A stretch of 64,000 nt of DNA from Caulobacter sp. BP25 (GTDB lineage Bacteria > Pseudomonadota > Alphaproteobacteria > Caulobacterales > Caulobacteraceae). The position numbers were made by a program, and so were the translations under genes. Of the stretch, positions 41,732-51,184 are shown in pieces. The notes beneath the pieces are model-generated. The model searched no databases. It was not told the DNA's origin and saw nothing but the letters and a program-made list of their open reading frames with translations. Positions within the stretch are counted from its first letter, which is position 1, and every line of letters begins with the position of its first letter. Location of the stretch: NCBI RefSeq assembly GCF_002737755.1, contig NZ_PEGH01000020.1, forward strand, positions 62,001 through 126,000. Reading direction: 5' to 3'.

Positions 41732-43230
41732 TCAAGCGCTCTTGCTGATCGGCGGGGCGCAATAGGCGTCAAGGAAGGCCTGGTGCTGCGGCAGGCGGCT
41801 GACCGTCGTGGCGATGTTGCGCTTCAGGTCGTCCAGGGCCTGTTTCAACTGCTGCGGCGGCATCAGGCGGCCCATCGCGTGGAATGCCTGGGGCTGGACG
41901 CGCTGGCCCAGCAACACCTGCAGCCATGAGTCGACCTGGAACAGTTCGCCCGGCGCCTGATAGACCTGGGCGCTCTCTCGGAACAGTTCGATGCGTTGGG
42001 CCAAGCTGTCGGGGATCTGCATCTCGCGCACGCGGTCCCAGAACGGGCTGTCGCTCCGTTCGGTGGCCTTATAGTGCAGGATGATGAAGTCGCGGATCTT
42101 CTCCAGCTCGTCGTCGGCAAGGCGGTTGTAGCGGTCGATCGCGGCCTGGCTGATCCCCCGAACGGGAACAGCTGCATCAGCCGCGTGACGCCGACCATGA
42201 TCAGGTGGATCGAAGTCGATTCCAGCGGTTCGACGAAGCCGCTGGAGAGGCCCAGGGCGACGACGTTCTTCTCCCAGGTCTTGCGGCGGCGGCCCGTGCG
42301 GTAGCGGATCAGGCGCGGCGGTATCAGGGTTTCGCCCTCGATCTCGCCCTGCAGCAGGGCCAGGGCCTCGTCGTCCGACATGTGTTCGTTGCAATAGACG
42401 AGGCCGTTGCCGACCCGATGCTGCAGCGGGATCTTCCAGCGCCAGCCGGCCCGGTGGGCGATGGCGCGGGTGTAGGGCTTGGCGGGCTCGGTCGAACGCG
42501 TCTGGACGGCCAGGGCGCTGTTGGTCGGCAGCCAGTGATCCCAGTCCTCGTAGCCGGCCTTCAGGGTCTGTTCGATCAGCAGCCCTCGGAAGCCCGTGCA
42601 GTCGATGAAGAGGTCGCCCTCCACCGCCTGGCCGGAGTCCATGACCAGCGCCTCAACAGAACCGTCGGTCCCGCTCTGGCGAACGCTGGCGATCTTGCCT
42701 TCGACGCGCTTGACCCCGTCGGCCTCGGCCATCCGGCGCAAGAACTGGCCGTAGAGGCCCGCGTCCAGGTGATAGGCGTAGTTGAGCGGGCCGTTCTCGC
42801 CCGTGAAGAACCGCTCGCCCTCGGCCGCCTTCAGCTCCAGGCAGTAGTCGCCCAGATCGCCGCCAAAGCCCTGGGCCTTGGCCTGCATCCAGAAGTGATG
42901 AAAACCGCCCATCCAGGTCGACTTGCCCACCTGGCCGAACGAGTGGATGTAGCGGTCCCCGATCTCGCCCCAGTTCTCGAACGCGATGCCCAGCTTGAAG
43001 GTCGCCTGGGTCGCCCGCATGAACTCGGCCTCGTCGATGCCGAGTAGGGCGTTGAAGGTGCGGGCCGTGGGGATGGTCGACTCCCCTACCCCCACCGTGC
43101 CGATGTCCTCGGATTCGACCAGGGTGATATCCAGAAGCGGACCGAGCTGTCGCGCGAGCGCGGCGGCGGCGGTCCAGCCGGCGGTGCCGCCGCCCGCGAT
43201 CACCACCTTGCGGATCGTCTGCTGGGTCAT
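41732..43230 (-). pseudogene. Tryptophan 7-halogenase family gene with a one-base frameshift
   Basis: The first 360 codons encode a flavin-dependent halogenase: GGGTAGW dinucleotide motif at 13-19, GESTIP, and the W-x-W-x-I signature GWRWKIP. After QLFPFGG the frame shifts. The rest (ISQAAIDRYNRLADDELEKIRDFIILHYKATERSD...) continues in the next frame to 41732. The break lies at a run of five C (42155-42159 on the plus strand); one more would restore a normal 499-residue protein. It is either a true lesion or a homopolymer sequencing error. It is last of a TonB receptor, SapC, cupin-like and halogenase set. Confidence 0.85.
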
Positions 43231-43249
43231 GGCGTCCCTCCCTTGAATC

Positions 43250-44284
43250 CTATCGGTTGAGCCGGTCGAGCAGTTGCGCGCGCAGCCGCCGGGCGGTCAT
43301 GGCGTCCATCGGCCCCAGCGGCCCGCGCGCGCCGTCCGGCAAATGCGCGCCGGCCCGGTCGGCGGGACCGAAGACATAGTAGTCGAACAGGCTCTTCCAG
43401 GCCTGCTTCTCGAAATCAGGGCGGTCCCGCAGGCTGAGCAGGCCGTGCAACAGGGTGTTCATCGGCGTGTCGGCATGGGCCGGCCCGGTGTTCCACCAGT
43501 AGTTCATCAGGACATTGAACGGCTCCAGCGCCTCGACCTGGTGCCACCACAGCGCCGGATAGACCAGCACGTCGCCGGGCTCCATCTCGGCCACTTGCGC
43601 GTTGGCCAGCGCCTCGCGGAAGCCAGGATGCGCCTCGAAGTCGGGGTTCTCGAAGTCGACCATGCTAACCACCTGGCCGCCGGGAGTCGGTTCCAGCGGG
43701 CCCGGATAGAGGTTGGCGACCTGATCAGGTGGAAAGAGCGTGAAGCGCCGTCGCCCCGCCGCACAGACGGCGATATTGTTCGACATGTCCCAGTGGGCGG
43801 CCGCCACCGTTCGGTTGCCGATCCAGATCCCAGCCATGGGCGGCTGATCGCCATAGACCTCCGGCCCGAGACCCAGATCGTTTTCGCTCTTGAGGCTTGG
43901 GAAATAGGCGTCCAGGTCCGCCGAGCCGACATAGACGGCGGGCGCGTCGTTGAGCGCCTCGACCGCCTCCAGACGACGCAGGAACTCCTCCAGCGGCGCG
44001 CGCACGGCCTTGAAGTTCACGGCCGCACAGGTCTCGTCGTAGAAGAACCGCCCTCGTATCTCGGGCCCTGCGGAATAGCCTACGACCCGCCCGCCCTGGT
44101 CGTGGGCGCGGATGTAGTCGCGGGCCGCCTGGCTGGATTCCAGGCCTTTCTGGACAATCGGCCAGTGACGGGCCAAGCCCTTGAATAGCATCGGGGTCTG
44201 GCCGGCCAGGATGGCGTCAAACGGAATCTCGGCCGGCGCAGCGACGACGGCCTCCAGCGTGCGGCGGGCCGTCAGGGCGCTCAT
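43250..44284 (-). CDS. Cupin-like (JmjC/FIH-type) domain protein
   Basis: The 344-residue protein belongs to the cupin_8 group. The iron ligands of a 2-oxoglutarate oxygenase are visible as AAHWDMSNNIAV (HxD near 164-166) and the distal His in VYPALWWHQVEAL near 242. PFDAILAGQTPMLFKGLARHWPIV opens the fold. It starts in an ATGA overlap with sapC. In Caulobacterales such proteins recur with TonB receptors and halogenase-like genes, probably modifying a product or substrate linked to uptake. The specific reaction is unknown. Confidence 0.85.
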   Translation of the reverse strand: MSALTARRTLEAVVAAPAEIPFDAILAGQTPMLFKGLARHWPIVQKGLESSQAARDYIRAHDQGGRVVGYSAGPEIRGRFFYDETCAAVNFKAVRAPLEEFLRRLEAVEALNDAPAVYVGSADLDAYFPSLKSENDLGLGPEVYGDQPPMAGIWIGNRTVAAAHWDMSNNIAVCAAGRRRFTLFPPDQVANLYPGPLEPTPGGQVVSMVDFENPDFEAHPGFREALANAQVAEMEPGDVLVYPALWWHQVEALEPFNVLMNYWWNTGPAHADTPMNTLLHGLLSLRDRPDFEKQAWKSLFDYYVFGPADRAGAHLPDGARGPLGPMDAMTARRLRAQLLDRLNR

Positions 44285-45018
44285 GCCAGCCTGCCCCCGC
44301 GCCGCGTCTTGCGCGCGATCAGGTCCTCGATGTTGCCCATGGAGGCGATGATCCAGTGGGCGGCGCGCAGCAGGCCCGACTGGTGCAGCTTTTCGAGGTT
44401 CTCGCCCGTCACCGCCGCCAGCCGATCCGGCGCCAGGGTGAAGACGTCGGGCAGGTCGTAGCTCGTCCCATCGTCCAGCTTGATCTCGACGTCGATCGGC
44501 TCGATCAGACCCAGTTCGTCGAAGAAGGCGAACATCGGTCCGGCGATCTCCAGGCCGTCGTGGATCTGGCCCAAGGTCCGGCTCGCAGCCAGCAGATACG
44601 GCGCGTTGCCGCCGGCCGGCAGGAAGAGAGGCTCACCTTCGTCGCGGCTGACGCGCGGGTGATCGAGATCGACATGGATCATGGGTCGCGGCTCGCTCGC
44701 CACGGTGTCGCGCTGCAGGGCGATGGAGAAAGGCCCGCGCCGCTGCACCGCCGGCACGTAGCGAGCGTTCCAGCCTGTCTCGTCGAGGAAGAGGTTTTCG
44801 TCACGCTCCAGGCCCAGCAGGACCACGGCCTGGTAGGCGCCGGCGGCGTCCTTGCGGATCAGGATCGGATACTCGCGCTGCGCCGCCTCAAACTCAGTAG
44901 GCAGGATCAGGGTCTGGTTGATCGCATCGCCAAAGGCCGCGCCGTGGCCAGCGATCACCCGCAGATCGGCATGATCGACATTGTTCAGAAGCACTCGGTT
45001 CATCGGGGCCGCACTCAC
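44281..45018 (-). CDS. SapC family protein
   Basis: The 245-residue SapC-like protein has the opening LNNVDHADLRVIAGHGAAFGDAINQTLILPTEFEAAQREYPI and the conserved KDAAGAYQAVVLLGLERDENLFLDE, both characteristic of the family first named from a Campylobacter S-layer locus. No signal peptide is present. The stop overlaps the cupin-like gene start (ATGA). It lies 84 bases downstream of the TonB receptor with a terminator-like hairpin between. Its biochemical role is not known. Confidence 0.88.
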   Translation of the reverse strand: MSAAPMNRVLLNNVDHADLRVIAGHGAAFGDAINQTLILPTEFEAAQREYPILIRKDAAGAYQAVVLLGLERDENLFLDETGWNARYVPAVQRRGPFSIALQRDTVASEPRPMIHVDLDHPRVSRDEGEPLFLPAGGNAPYLLAASRTLGQIHDGLEIAGPMFAFFDELGLIEPIDVEIKLDDGTSYDLPDVFTLAPDRLAAVTGENLEKLHQSGLLRAAHWIIASMGNIEDLIARKTRRGGRLA

Positions 45019-45048
45019 GCTGTCTTACGCGTACTTCAAAGGAAGAAA

Positions 45049-45074
45049 GGGGCCGCCGCAAGCGCGGCGGCCCC
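45049..45074 (-). terminator. Hairpin after TonB receptor 1, before sapC
   Basis: On the minus strand the perfect stem GGGGCCGCCG / CGGCGGCCCC is followed by TTTCTTCCTTT. It lies 29 bases after the receptor stop and 31 before the SapC start. It probably ends most receptor transcripts and lets a fraction read on. Confidence 0.8.
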
Positions 45075-45102
45075 TCCTTAGGCTTTCTAGGTAACTCCAG
45101 CC

Positions 45103-48100
45103 CTAGAAGCGGTAGCGCGCGCCGAGCAGGAAGCGGCGATCCAGCTCTTGAGCGAACCACAGTTGGTTCGGGTCACGAGCGTAGGTGCGGACGTGCTCCT
45201 TGGTCAGGTTGATGCCTTCCAGCGAGATCGCCAGCTTCGGCGTGACGTCGTAGCTGATGTTGAAGTCGATCTGCGTGAAGGGCGCGACATAGACCGGGTT
45301 GCGCGAACCACCGCGGTTGGTGGCTTGCAGGAACTTGTCACGCCAGTTGTAGGTCAGGCGCGCCGAGATGCCGTTCTTGTCGTAGATCAGCGTGGCGTTG
45401 GCCGTGTCCGACAGACCCAGCAGCGCAAACTGGTCTTGCGACGGGCTCGCGCCGTTGTCGAATTCGACATCGCCGCGCACCATCGTATAGGCCGCCGAGA
45501 CGCCGAAGCCGGTGTCGCCGAAGAAGTGCTGAGCCGCGATTTCGAAGCCGTGGATCTTGCCGGTCCGGTTGTTGATCGGCTGGGACACCTGGAAGTTCAT
45601 CAGCGGATCGGTGCTGTTCGGCGCGATGTCCACCGCAGCCAGGATCTGGTCGACGAAGGCTTGGTTCAGGTCGCCGCTAGCGCCACGATTGGCCTGGAAC
45701 TGCGCCTGGGCGGCCGCGGCCGAACCGGTGGTCTGCAGCAGGGCCGTCATCGTGAACAGGTTCACATCGGTCCGGTCGGCGCCAATCGACGTCAGGATCG
45801 CCCGAGCCTGACCCGAGCGGGTGCCGTCCTGGCCAGAGCTGACGTCACGCAGACCAAACAGGTTCTGGGTGAAGGTCCCGGTGCCCACGAAGTTGTTGAC
45901 GCGCTTCTCGAAGAAGCCGGCCGAGATGAAGCTGCTGGGCTTGTAGTACCACTCCAGCGAGACGTCGAAGTTGTCCGAGATCAGCGGCTCCAGGTCCGGG
46001 TTGCCGCTGGTGCCGAGCGGGATGGCGCCGTTGGCGATCGGACGGTTGGGCGTGCCCACCGTTTGCGAGGCGAACAGGTTGCCATAGTCCGGACGGGCGA
46101 TGGTGCGGCTGAACGAGAAGCGGCCGATCAGGTCGTCACGAAGGTCGATGCTGAAGTCCAGGGCCGGCAGCAGGTTGTTGTATTTCCCGTCGCCCGACAG
46201 CGGCGAGAAGGTGCTGGCGGTGTCGAGGCGGAAGTCGTTGTCGGCCGTCCAGACGATGGCGCTGGGCGTGCGGATCAGCGAGGTCGAGGTCACCTCGGTC
46301 CGCTCATAGCGAACGCCGGTGACCAGGGTCGCCGGGCGCCCCGCCAGTTCGGACTTCCAGGTGACCTGGGCGTAACCAGCCAGGATGTCTTCGTCGACCT
46401 GGTTGTTGCCTTGACCCGTGACGCCCACCGCGTTGCCGCGAGCGACATAGGCCGCCGACATGGCGTTGTAGAGGTCGATCGCGTTGGCGCGGAACGAGAC
46501 GAGGCCCGCGCCGGACTGCTGCAGATCAAAGTCGTTGAACTGGCAGGCCATGCAGAAGGACTTGACCAGATTGCCGGCGAACTGCTGCACGTCACGCGGG
46601 TTGGAGATGCCCCAGCTGCCCAGGTCCTGCTGGGTCGAGCTGGACGATTGGGTCATCTTCGACGTGCGGTAGTTGAAACCGGCGTCGAAACGGCTGCCGT
46701 TGTCGTCAAGATCCCAGGTCAGGTCGCCCCGGATTTCCTTGACTTCGTGCTGCTGGCGGTTGGTCCAGGTGCGGGCCACCTGGCTGCCCAGGTCGCCGAC
46801 ATCCATCACGCCGTTGCCGTTGCCACGGGGGGCCGCGTCGTTGATCGTGATCCTCTGGATCGGAACCGAGCCGCTGAAGTCCACCGAGTGCGACGAGACG
46901 ATAGGCGCGCCGATCGAGACCGTCGTCGAGCTGGTGCCGTTCGGGGAATCTGGTCCGGAGTCGGCCTTCGAGATGTGACCGTCCAGGCTGACGCGCACGC
47001 GGTCGGAGAGATCCCACTCGGCGTTCAGGCCGTAGGACTTCAGGGTGTCTTCGTTGCTGCGATACTGCTGCTCGAAGCCCATGTCCTTGGTGCCGCTCAG
47101 GGTTTCCGAGAGCAGGACGGCCGTCGCCACGACGGGATTGGTGTCGAAGGTGACGCGGTCGAACGGACGGTTGAACCAGTTGGTGCTGTCGTTGCGGCGC
47201 TCGAACGATTTGTTCTGCGCGTACAGCACGTCGGCCGTGATCGTCAGGCTGTCGGTCGGGCGATACTGCGCCGTCAGCTGGCCGTTGATCCGCTCACGCT
47301 CGCCTTGCGAGAAGTGGTAGCGGCTGTCGTTGGGGATCGCCACCAGGGTCGAGCCGCTGGCCGGCGCGTTGGTGATCTGGGTGGCGCCGCCGTTGCGGAC
47401 GAAGCCGTTGGCCGGATTGATGAAATCCGAATAGGTGCGGATGTTCCAGTCGTTCGACGTGACGCTGCGGCTGGTGAAGTCGCGCTTCTGGTAGGCGCCG
47501 AACAGGGCGACGCCGAACTTCTTGTCGTCGTCGGTCCAGTTCAGCAGGCCCGAGACTTCCGGCGTGATCTTGTGGCCGAAGTCGTCGACCTTCTTCTCCA
47601 TGCTCGTGTCGTAGACGCCCTTGATGCCGACGCTGCCGCTCAGGCCGCTTTCGCGCGCGTCCAGCGGATGACGGGTCTTGACGTTGATCGTGGCGCCGAT
47701 GCCACCCGACGGAATGGCCGCGCGGCCGGTCTTGTAGACCTCCAGCGTGGTCACGCCTTCCGAGGCGAGGTTCGAGAAGTCGAACGAACGGCTGGTGCCG
47801 CCGGCGGTGTCCGACGATTGGTCGCCGCCGACCGTGGCGACGTTGGCCGTCGGCATGGTGCGGCCGTTCAGGGTCACGAGGTTGAAGCCGCCGCCGAAGC
47901 CGCGCACCGTGACCTGAGAGCCTTCGCCGTTGGTGCGGTCGATGGACACGCCGGTGATCCGCTGCAGCGATTCAGCCAGGTTGGTGTCCGGGAACTTGCC
48001 GATGTCTTCGGCCGAGATGGCGTCGACCACGCCGCTATTGGTGCGCTTGATCTCGATCGAACGCTCGAGCGAGGCGCGGATGCCCGTGATGACGATCTCA

Positions 48101-48207
48101 TCGACGGTGGTGTCGGAAGTCTGCTGAGCCAGAACCGGGCTGGCGAACATGGCCGCTGTGATGGCGACACAAGAGGCAGACGCGTTCAAGCGACGAAGCC
48201 GCTTCAT
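45103..48207 (-). CDS. TonB-dependent receptor 1 (Xanthomonas/Caulobacter-type)
   Basis: The start at 48207 (MKRLRRLNASASCVAITAAMFASPVLAQ, after AGGGGGAAC) gives 1034 residues; the frame extends to 48381 without a signal. The TonB box region is DEIVITG. The plug follows with RASLERSIEIKRTNSGVVDAISAEDIGKFPDTNLAESLQRITGV, the TIGR01782-type signature, then a 22-strand barrel ending in the C-terminal Phe of RFLLGARYRF. It imports a substrate, often a plant oligosaccharide, across the outer membrane. Downstream SapC, cupin-like and halogenase genes form its operon. Palindromic operators lie upstream. Confidence 0.95.
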   Translation of the reverse strand: MKRLRRLNASASCVAITAAMFASPVLAQQTSDTTVDEIVITGIRASLERSIEIKRTNSGVVDAISAEDIGKFPDTNLAESLQRITGVSIDRTNGEGSQVTVRGFGGGFNLVTLNGRTMPTANVATVGGDQSSDTAGGTSRSFDFSNLASEGVTTLEVYKTGRAAIPSGGIGATINVKTRHPLDARESGLSGSVGIKGVYDTSMEKKVDDFGHKITPEVSGLLNWTDDDKKFGVALFGAYQKRDFTSRSVTSNDWNIRTYSDFINPANGFVRNGGATQITNAPASGSTLVAIPNDSRYHFSQGERERINGQLTAQYRPTDSLTITADVLYAQNKSFERRNDSTNWFNRPFDRVTFDTNPVVATAVLLSETLSGTKDMGFEQQYRSNEDTLKSYGLNAEWDLSDRVRVSLDGHISKADSGPDSPNGTSSTTVSIGAPIVSSHSVDFSGSVPIQRITINDAAPRGNGNGVMDVGDLGSQVARTWTNRQQHEVKEIRGDLTWDLDDNGSRFDAGFNYRTSKMTQSSSSTQQDLGSWGISNPRDVQQFAGNLVKSFCMACQFNDFDLQQSGAGLVSFRANAIDLYNAMSAAYVARGNAVGVTGQGNNQVDEDILAGYAQVTWKSELAGRPATLVTGVRYERTEVTSTSLIRTPSAIVWTADNDFRLDTASTFSPLSGDGKYNNLLPALDFSIDLRDDLIGRFSFSRTIARPDYGNLFASQTVGTPNRPIANGAIPLGTSGNPDLEPLISDNFDVSLEWYYKPSSFISAGFFEKRVNNFVGTGTFTQNLFGLRDVSSGQDGTRSGQARAILTSIGADRTDVNLFTMTALLQTTGSAAAAQAQFQANRGASGDLNQAFVDQILAAVDIAPNSTDPLMNFQVSQPINNRTGKIHGFEIAAQHFFGDTGFGVSAAYTMVRGDVEFDNGASPSQDQFALLGLSDTANATLIYDKNGISARLTYNWRDKFLQATNRGGSRNPVYVAPFTQIDFNISYDVTPKLAISLEGINLTKEHVRTYARDPNQLWFAQELDRRFLLGARYRF

Positions 48208-48324
48208 AGCCGTTCCCCCTAATAAAGCCCTCTGTGGGGCGATGTTATTGTTGCGATCCGGAAGCATTTCCCGGCCGCTCTTCCCGTTCTTGCGCCTGAT
48301 AGACAACCAGGGCACGAGAGACGA

Positions 48325-48336
48325 GTTAGCGCTAAC
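48325..48336. promoter_or_regulatory. Palindromic operator upstream of TonB receptor 1
   Basis: GTTAGCGCTAAC is a perfect 12-base palindrome, 118 bases upstream of the receptor start, of the type bound by LacI-family repressors (central CG, AGCGCT core). It lies in an AT-rich part of a 390-base gap (48208-48597) that has no gene. A weaker related site follows at 48367-48380, and a match lies before TonB receptor 2. Confidence 0.72.
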
Positions 48337-48366
48337 ATTGGTCACTGACCGCTGCAATGACAAAAA

Positions 48367-48380
48367 TGACAGCGCTAGCA
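48367..48380. promoter_or_regulatory. Second, weaker AGCGCT operator
   Basis: TGACAGCGCTAGCA shares the AGCGCT core and is symmetric at 10 of 14 positions. It is about four helical turns from the perfect site, centre to centre (43 bases), which would allow cooperative binding or a loop. Function is inferred from similarity and position. Confidence 0.5.
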
Positions 48381-48533
48381 ATCTTTTTTCAAGCGATTTT
48401 TCGGCTCATTGTTACGACAAATCAGCCCGACCGGGGACGCTCTTCGGCGGCGCCGCACAAGGCCATGCCCGACACTTCGCCGAAAGGTTGATTATTTCAG
48501 CGCGGTAACCGGTTTCCAGGCGCAGAAATGCAT

Positions 48534-48566
48534 CGAGGCGAGCGTCCTTTGCTGGACGCCCGCCTC
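48534..48566 (-). terminator. Hairpin downstream of GH2 gene
   Basis: CGAGGCG-A-GCGTCC pairs with GGACGC-C-CGCCTCG around a six-base loop, one mismatch in 14 pairs. It begins 31 bases beyond the GH2 stop. There is no U-tract on the minus strand, so it could stop transcription only weakly or protect the 3' end. Confidence 0.5.
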
Positions 48567-48597
48567 GCCTGAGCTTCGAAAATTTCGCAGTGCGGCG

Positions 48598-51096
48598 TTA
48601 GCCGGCCGTCAGCTCCACCGTCGCGCTTTTCAAGCCGACGGCGCTGGCGACCACCCGCCCTCGCCCAGATTGATTCTGACGGGTGCGGACGATGGCCTGG
48701 GCGAGCCCGTTGAACGCCTTGCGCTGCGGGGCGACGTCCGGCTCATGGCTCGTTGGATTGCCATTGCCGACGCCAATCAGGTCAATCGGACCCGAAAGCT
48801 CGAAGCGCACCAGATCATCGGCGCGAGGAACCGCCCGCCCTTTGGCGTCCAGAACCTCGACCTTCAGCACGGCCACGTCCTGGCCGTCGGCGGCGAGGCG
48901 CGCGCGATCGGCGGTCAGACGCAAGGCGGCGGGCGGGCCGGCGGTCTCGCGGCGCTGGCGCAGGATCACCTTGCCGTTCTTGTAGCCGTGCGCCTCCAGC
49001 ACGCCCGGGGCGTAGGGCACGGACCACTCGACGTGATGATTGGGCTTCACCTCGCGAACGCCCTGGCTCTTGCCGTTCAGGAACAGCTCGACCTTGTCGC
49101 AATTGCTGTGCGCCCAGACCGCGATCGGCTGGCCCTCGCGCCCCTCCCAGTTCCAGTGCGGCAGAAGATGCAGCAGAGGCTCCGACCGCCACCAGGCGCG
49201 GTAGTAGTAGTAGTTGTCCTTCGGGAAGCCGCAGGTGTCGAAGGCGCCGAAGTGCGAGCTGATGCTGGGCCAGCGGTTGAACGGCGTCGGCTCGCCCCGA
49301 TAATCGAAGCCCGTCCAGATGAAGCCGCCCGCCATCCAGGGCCGGTCGGCCGCGTGGCTCCACCACTTCTCGGCCGTCGTCGCCCACCAGGGGTGGTCGG
49401 TATCGTAGGCCGGGACATAGGACTTGGCCTCGTCGCGCGCATACTCGCCGCGCGTCGACACCACGCTGGCGCTCTCGGTGCCGATGATCGGCATGTTCGG
49501 GAAGCGGGCGTGGAAATCGTCCATCTTCTCGTGGCGGTAGTTGAAGCCCTGCACGTCGATGACCGCGCTGATGCCCTCGCCAAAGCCATTGTCCATGGCG
49601 GCGATGACCAGGCGGGTTGGGTCGAGCCGGTTGACCAGACGCTTCATCGTCTTAGCGACCTTGACGCCGCGCGCGGTCGCTTGCTGTGGCTCCTCATTGC
49701 CGATCGACCACAGGATCACTGAGGGGTGGTTGCGGTCGCGGCGGACCAGACGCTCCAGCTCGCTCATCGAGGTCGGGTCGCTGGACATGCGGCGGGTCTC
49801 GTCGATGACCAGGATCCCCATGCGGTCGCAGGCGTCCAGCAGCTCGGGAGTCGGCGGGTTGTGCGCGGCGCGATAGGCGTTGTTGCCCATCGACTTCAGC
49901 TGCTCCAGCCGCCAGACCTGCAGCGCGTCCGGGATCGCCGCGCCGACGCCGGCGTGGTCCTGGTGGTTGCAGCTGCCCTTCAGCTTCACCGGCTTGTCGT
50001 TCAGGAAGAAGCCGTTGGCCGGGTCGAAACGGATCGAGCGGACGCCAAAGCGCGTGACGAAGCGATCCACGACCGCGCCGCCGACCTTGGCCTCGGTGAC
50101 CAGGGTGTAGAGGTGCGGGTTCTCGAGGCTCCACAGCACCGGATTGGCCAGGGTCACCGTCTGGGACAGGCTCTGGCGCTCCCAGGCCGGCAGGCGGCCG
50201 GCGGCGGGGGCGACGGCCAGCACCGGCTTGCCGGCGGCGTCCAGCACCGCGTGTGAGACCTCGAAGGCCTGGGCGGCGTCGGACTCGTTGACGAGGTCGG
50301 TGTCGATTTGGACGGTCCCATCGACCTGGGCGCGGACGAAGACGCCCCATTGCGGCACGTGCACAGGCGCGGTCTTGACCAGCCAGACGTGGCGGTAGAG
50401 CCCCGCCCCTTCGTAGAACCAGCCCTCGCCCAGGCTGGCGTCGACGCGCACGGTGATCAGGTTGTCGCCGCCGATATTGGCGATGTCGGTGATGTCGACG
50501 CGGAATGGCGAGTAGCCGCTTTCCTCGCGTTCGAGAATGTAGCCATTGACCATCACCAGGGTGTCGCGGAAAGCGCCGTCGAACTCGATCGACAGGCGCT
50601 TTCCGGCGTCGCTGGCCGGCAGGGCGAAGGTCTTGCGGTACCAGCCGACGCTGGTCTCAGGGAAGCCGCGCCCGACCGCCTTGTAGCCGTGGGCGGCCAG
50701 CACGTCCTCGTCGTCCGGCTTGCCCGAGGGCTTGTAGTTGGCATTGTTGACGAACGGCAGCTCCACGGCCCAGTCGTGCGGCAGGGTCACCGGCTTCCAG
50801 GCGCTATCGTCGAAATCCTTCTGCGCGGCGGCGGCCACCCACCAGTTAGGCGAGTTCGCGCCGGCCTTGGCGTAGGTGCGCTGATTGCCGCCGAAGTCGA
50901 AATCCTTGGCCGGATCCGAGGCGTGCCCCAGGGCGAAGCGCCAGCCGAAATCCAGCGACGCACGCTCGCGCGGCGCAAGGTCGATGGCGGCGGCGGCGGC
51001 GGGCGCGGTGACAGCAGCGGCAGCGCGCGGAGCGTTGGCCAGGAGGGCGGCGCCCCCAGCGGCGGCCAGGGCCTGGCGTCGGTTGATCTGGGCCAT
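48598..51096 (-). CDS. GH2 family beta-galactosidase, exported
   Basis: The start at 51096 gives 832 residues with a twin-arginine-like signal (MAQINRRQALAAAGGAALLA). Domains in order: GH2 sugar-binding jelly roll (LDFGWRFALG...VTLPHDWAVELPF), Ig-like domain, TIM barrel with acid/base Glu in VILWSIGNEEPQ and nucleophile Glu in PIIGTESASV, then C-terminal Ig-like domains. It would release galactose from oligosaccharides in the periplasm. It lies downstream of TonB receptor 2 and GH53, consistent with degradation of imported galactan fragments. The gene is preceded by an intercistronic terminator. Confidence 0.92.
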   Translation of the reverse strand: MAQINRRQALAAAGGAALLANAPRAAAAVTAPAAAAAIDLAPRERASLDFGWRFALGHASDPAKDFDFGGNQRTYAKAGANSPNWWVAAAAQKDFDDSAWKPVTLPHDWAVELPFVNNANYKPSGKPDDEDVLAAHGYKAVGRGFPETSVGWYRKTFALPASDAGKRLSIEFDGAFRDTLVMVNGYILEREESGYSPFRVDITDIANIGGDNLITVRVDASLGEGWFYEGAGLYRHVWLVKTAPVHVPQWGVFVRAQVDGTVQIDTDLVNESDAAQAFEVSHAVLDAAGKPVLAVAPAAGRLPAWERQSLSQTVTLANPVLWSLENPHLYTLVTEAKVGGAVVDRFVTRFGVRSIRFDPANGFFLNDKPVKLKGSCNHQDHAGVGAAIPDALQVWRLEQLKSMGNNAYRAAHNPPTPELLDACDRMGILVIDETRRMSSDPTSMSELERLVRRDRNHPSVILWSIGNEEPQQATARGVKVAKTMKRLVNRLDPTRLVIAAMDNGFGEGISAVIDVQGFNYRHEKMDDFHARFPNMPIIGTESASVVSTRGEYARDEAKSYVPAYDTDHPWWATTAEKWWSHAADRPWMAGGFIWTGFDYRGEPTPFNRWPSISSHFGAFDTCGFPKDNYYYYRAWWRSEPLLHLLPHWNWEGREGQPIAVWAHSNCDKVELFLNGKSQGVREVKPNHHVEWSVPYAPGVLEAHGYKNGKVILRQRRETAGPPAALRLTADRARLAADGQDVAVLKVEVLDAKGRAVPRADDLVRFELSGPIDLIGVGNGNPTSHEPDVAPQRKAFNGLAQAIVRTRQNQSGRGRVVASAVGLKSATVELTAG

Positions 51097-51118
51097 GGGA
51101 CGAGCCTCTCGATAAATC

Positions 51119-51154
51119 AAAAAAATGGGGAGGAGGCGCAAGGCCTCCTCCCCA
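51119..51154 (-). terminator. Strong terminator between TonB receptor 2 and GH2
   Basis: On the minus strand GGGGAGGAGGC pairs with GCCTCCTCCCC around a CTTGC-type loop, followed directly by A and seven T (51125-51119). It is placed 31 bases after the receptor stop and ends 22 bases before the GH2 start, so GH2 expression depends on read-through. Confidence 0.92.
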
Positions 51155-51184
51155 GCGCAGGGAACGTCAGGGAGGATCGACGCT

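Noticed and set aside
42150..42165. Programmed ribosomal frameshifting in the halogenase gene
   Set aside because: The run of five bases is short, no stimulatory structure or slippery heptamer is evident, and the family is normally made without frameshifting.
45148..48222. A 1,024-codon open frame antisense to TonB receptor 1
   Set aside because: It mirrors the receptor gene exactly, has valine/arginine/glycine-rich content with no motif, and reflects the rarity of stops opposite GC-rich coding sequence.
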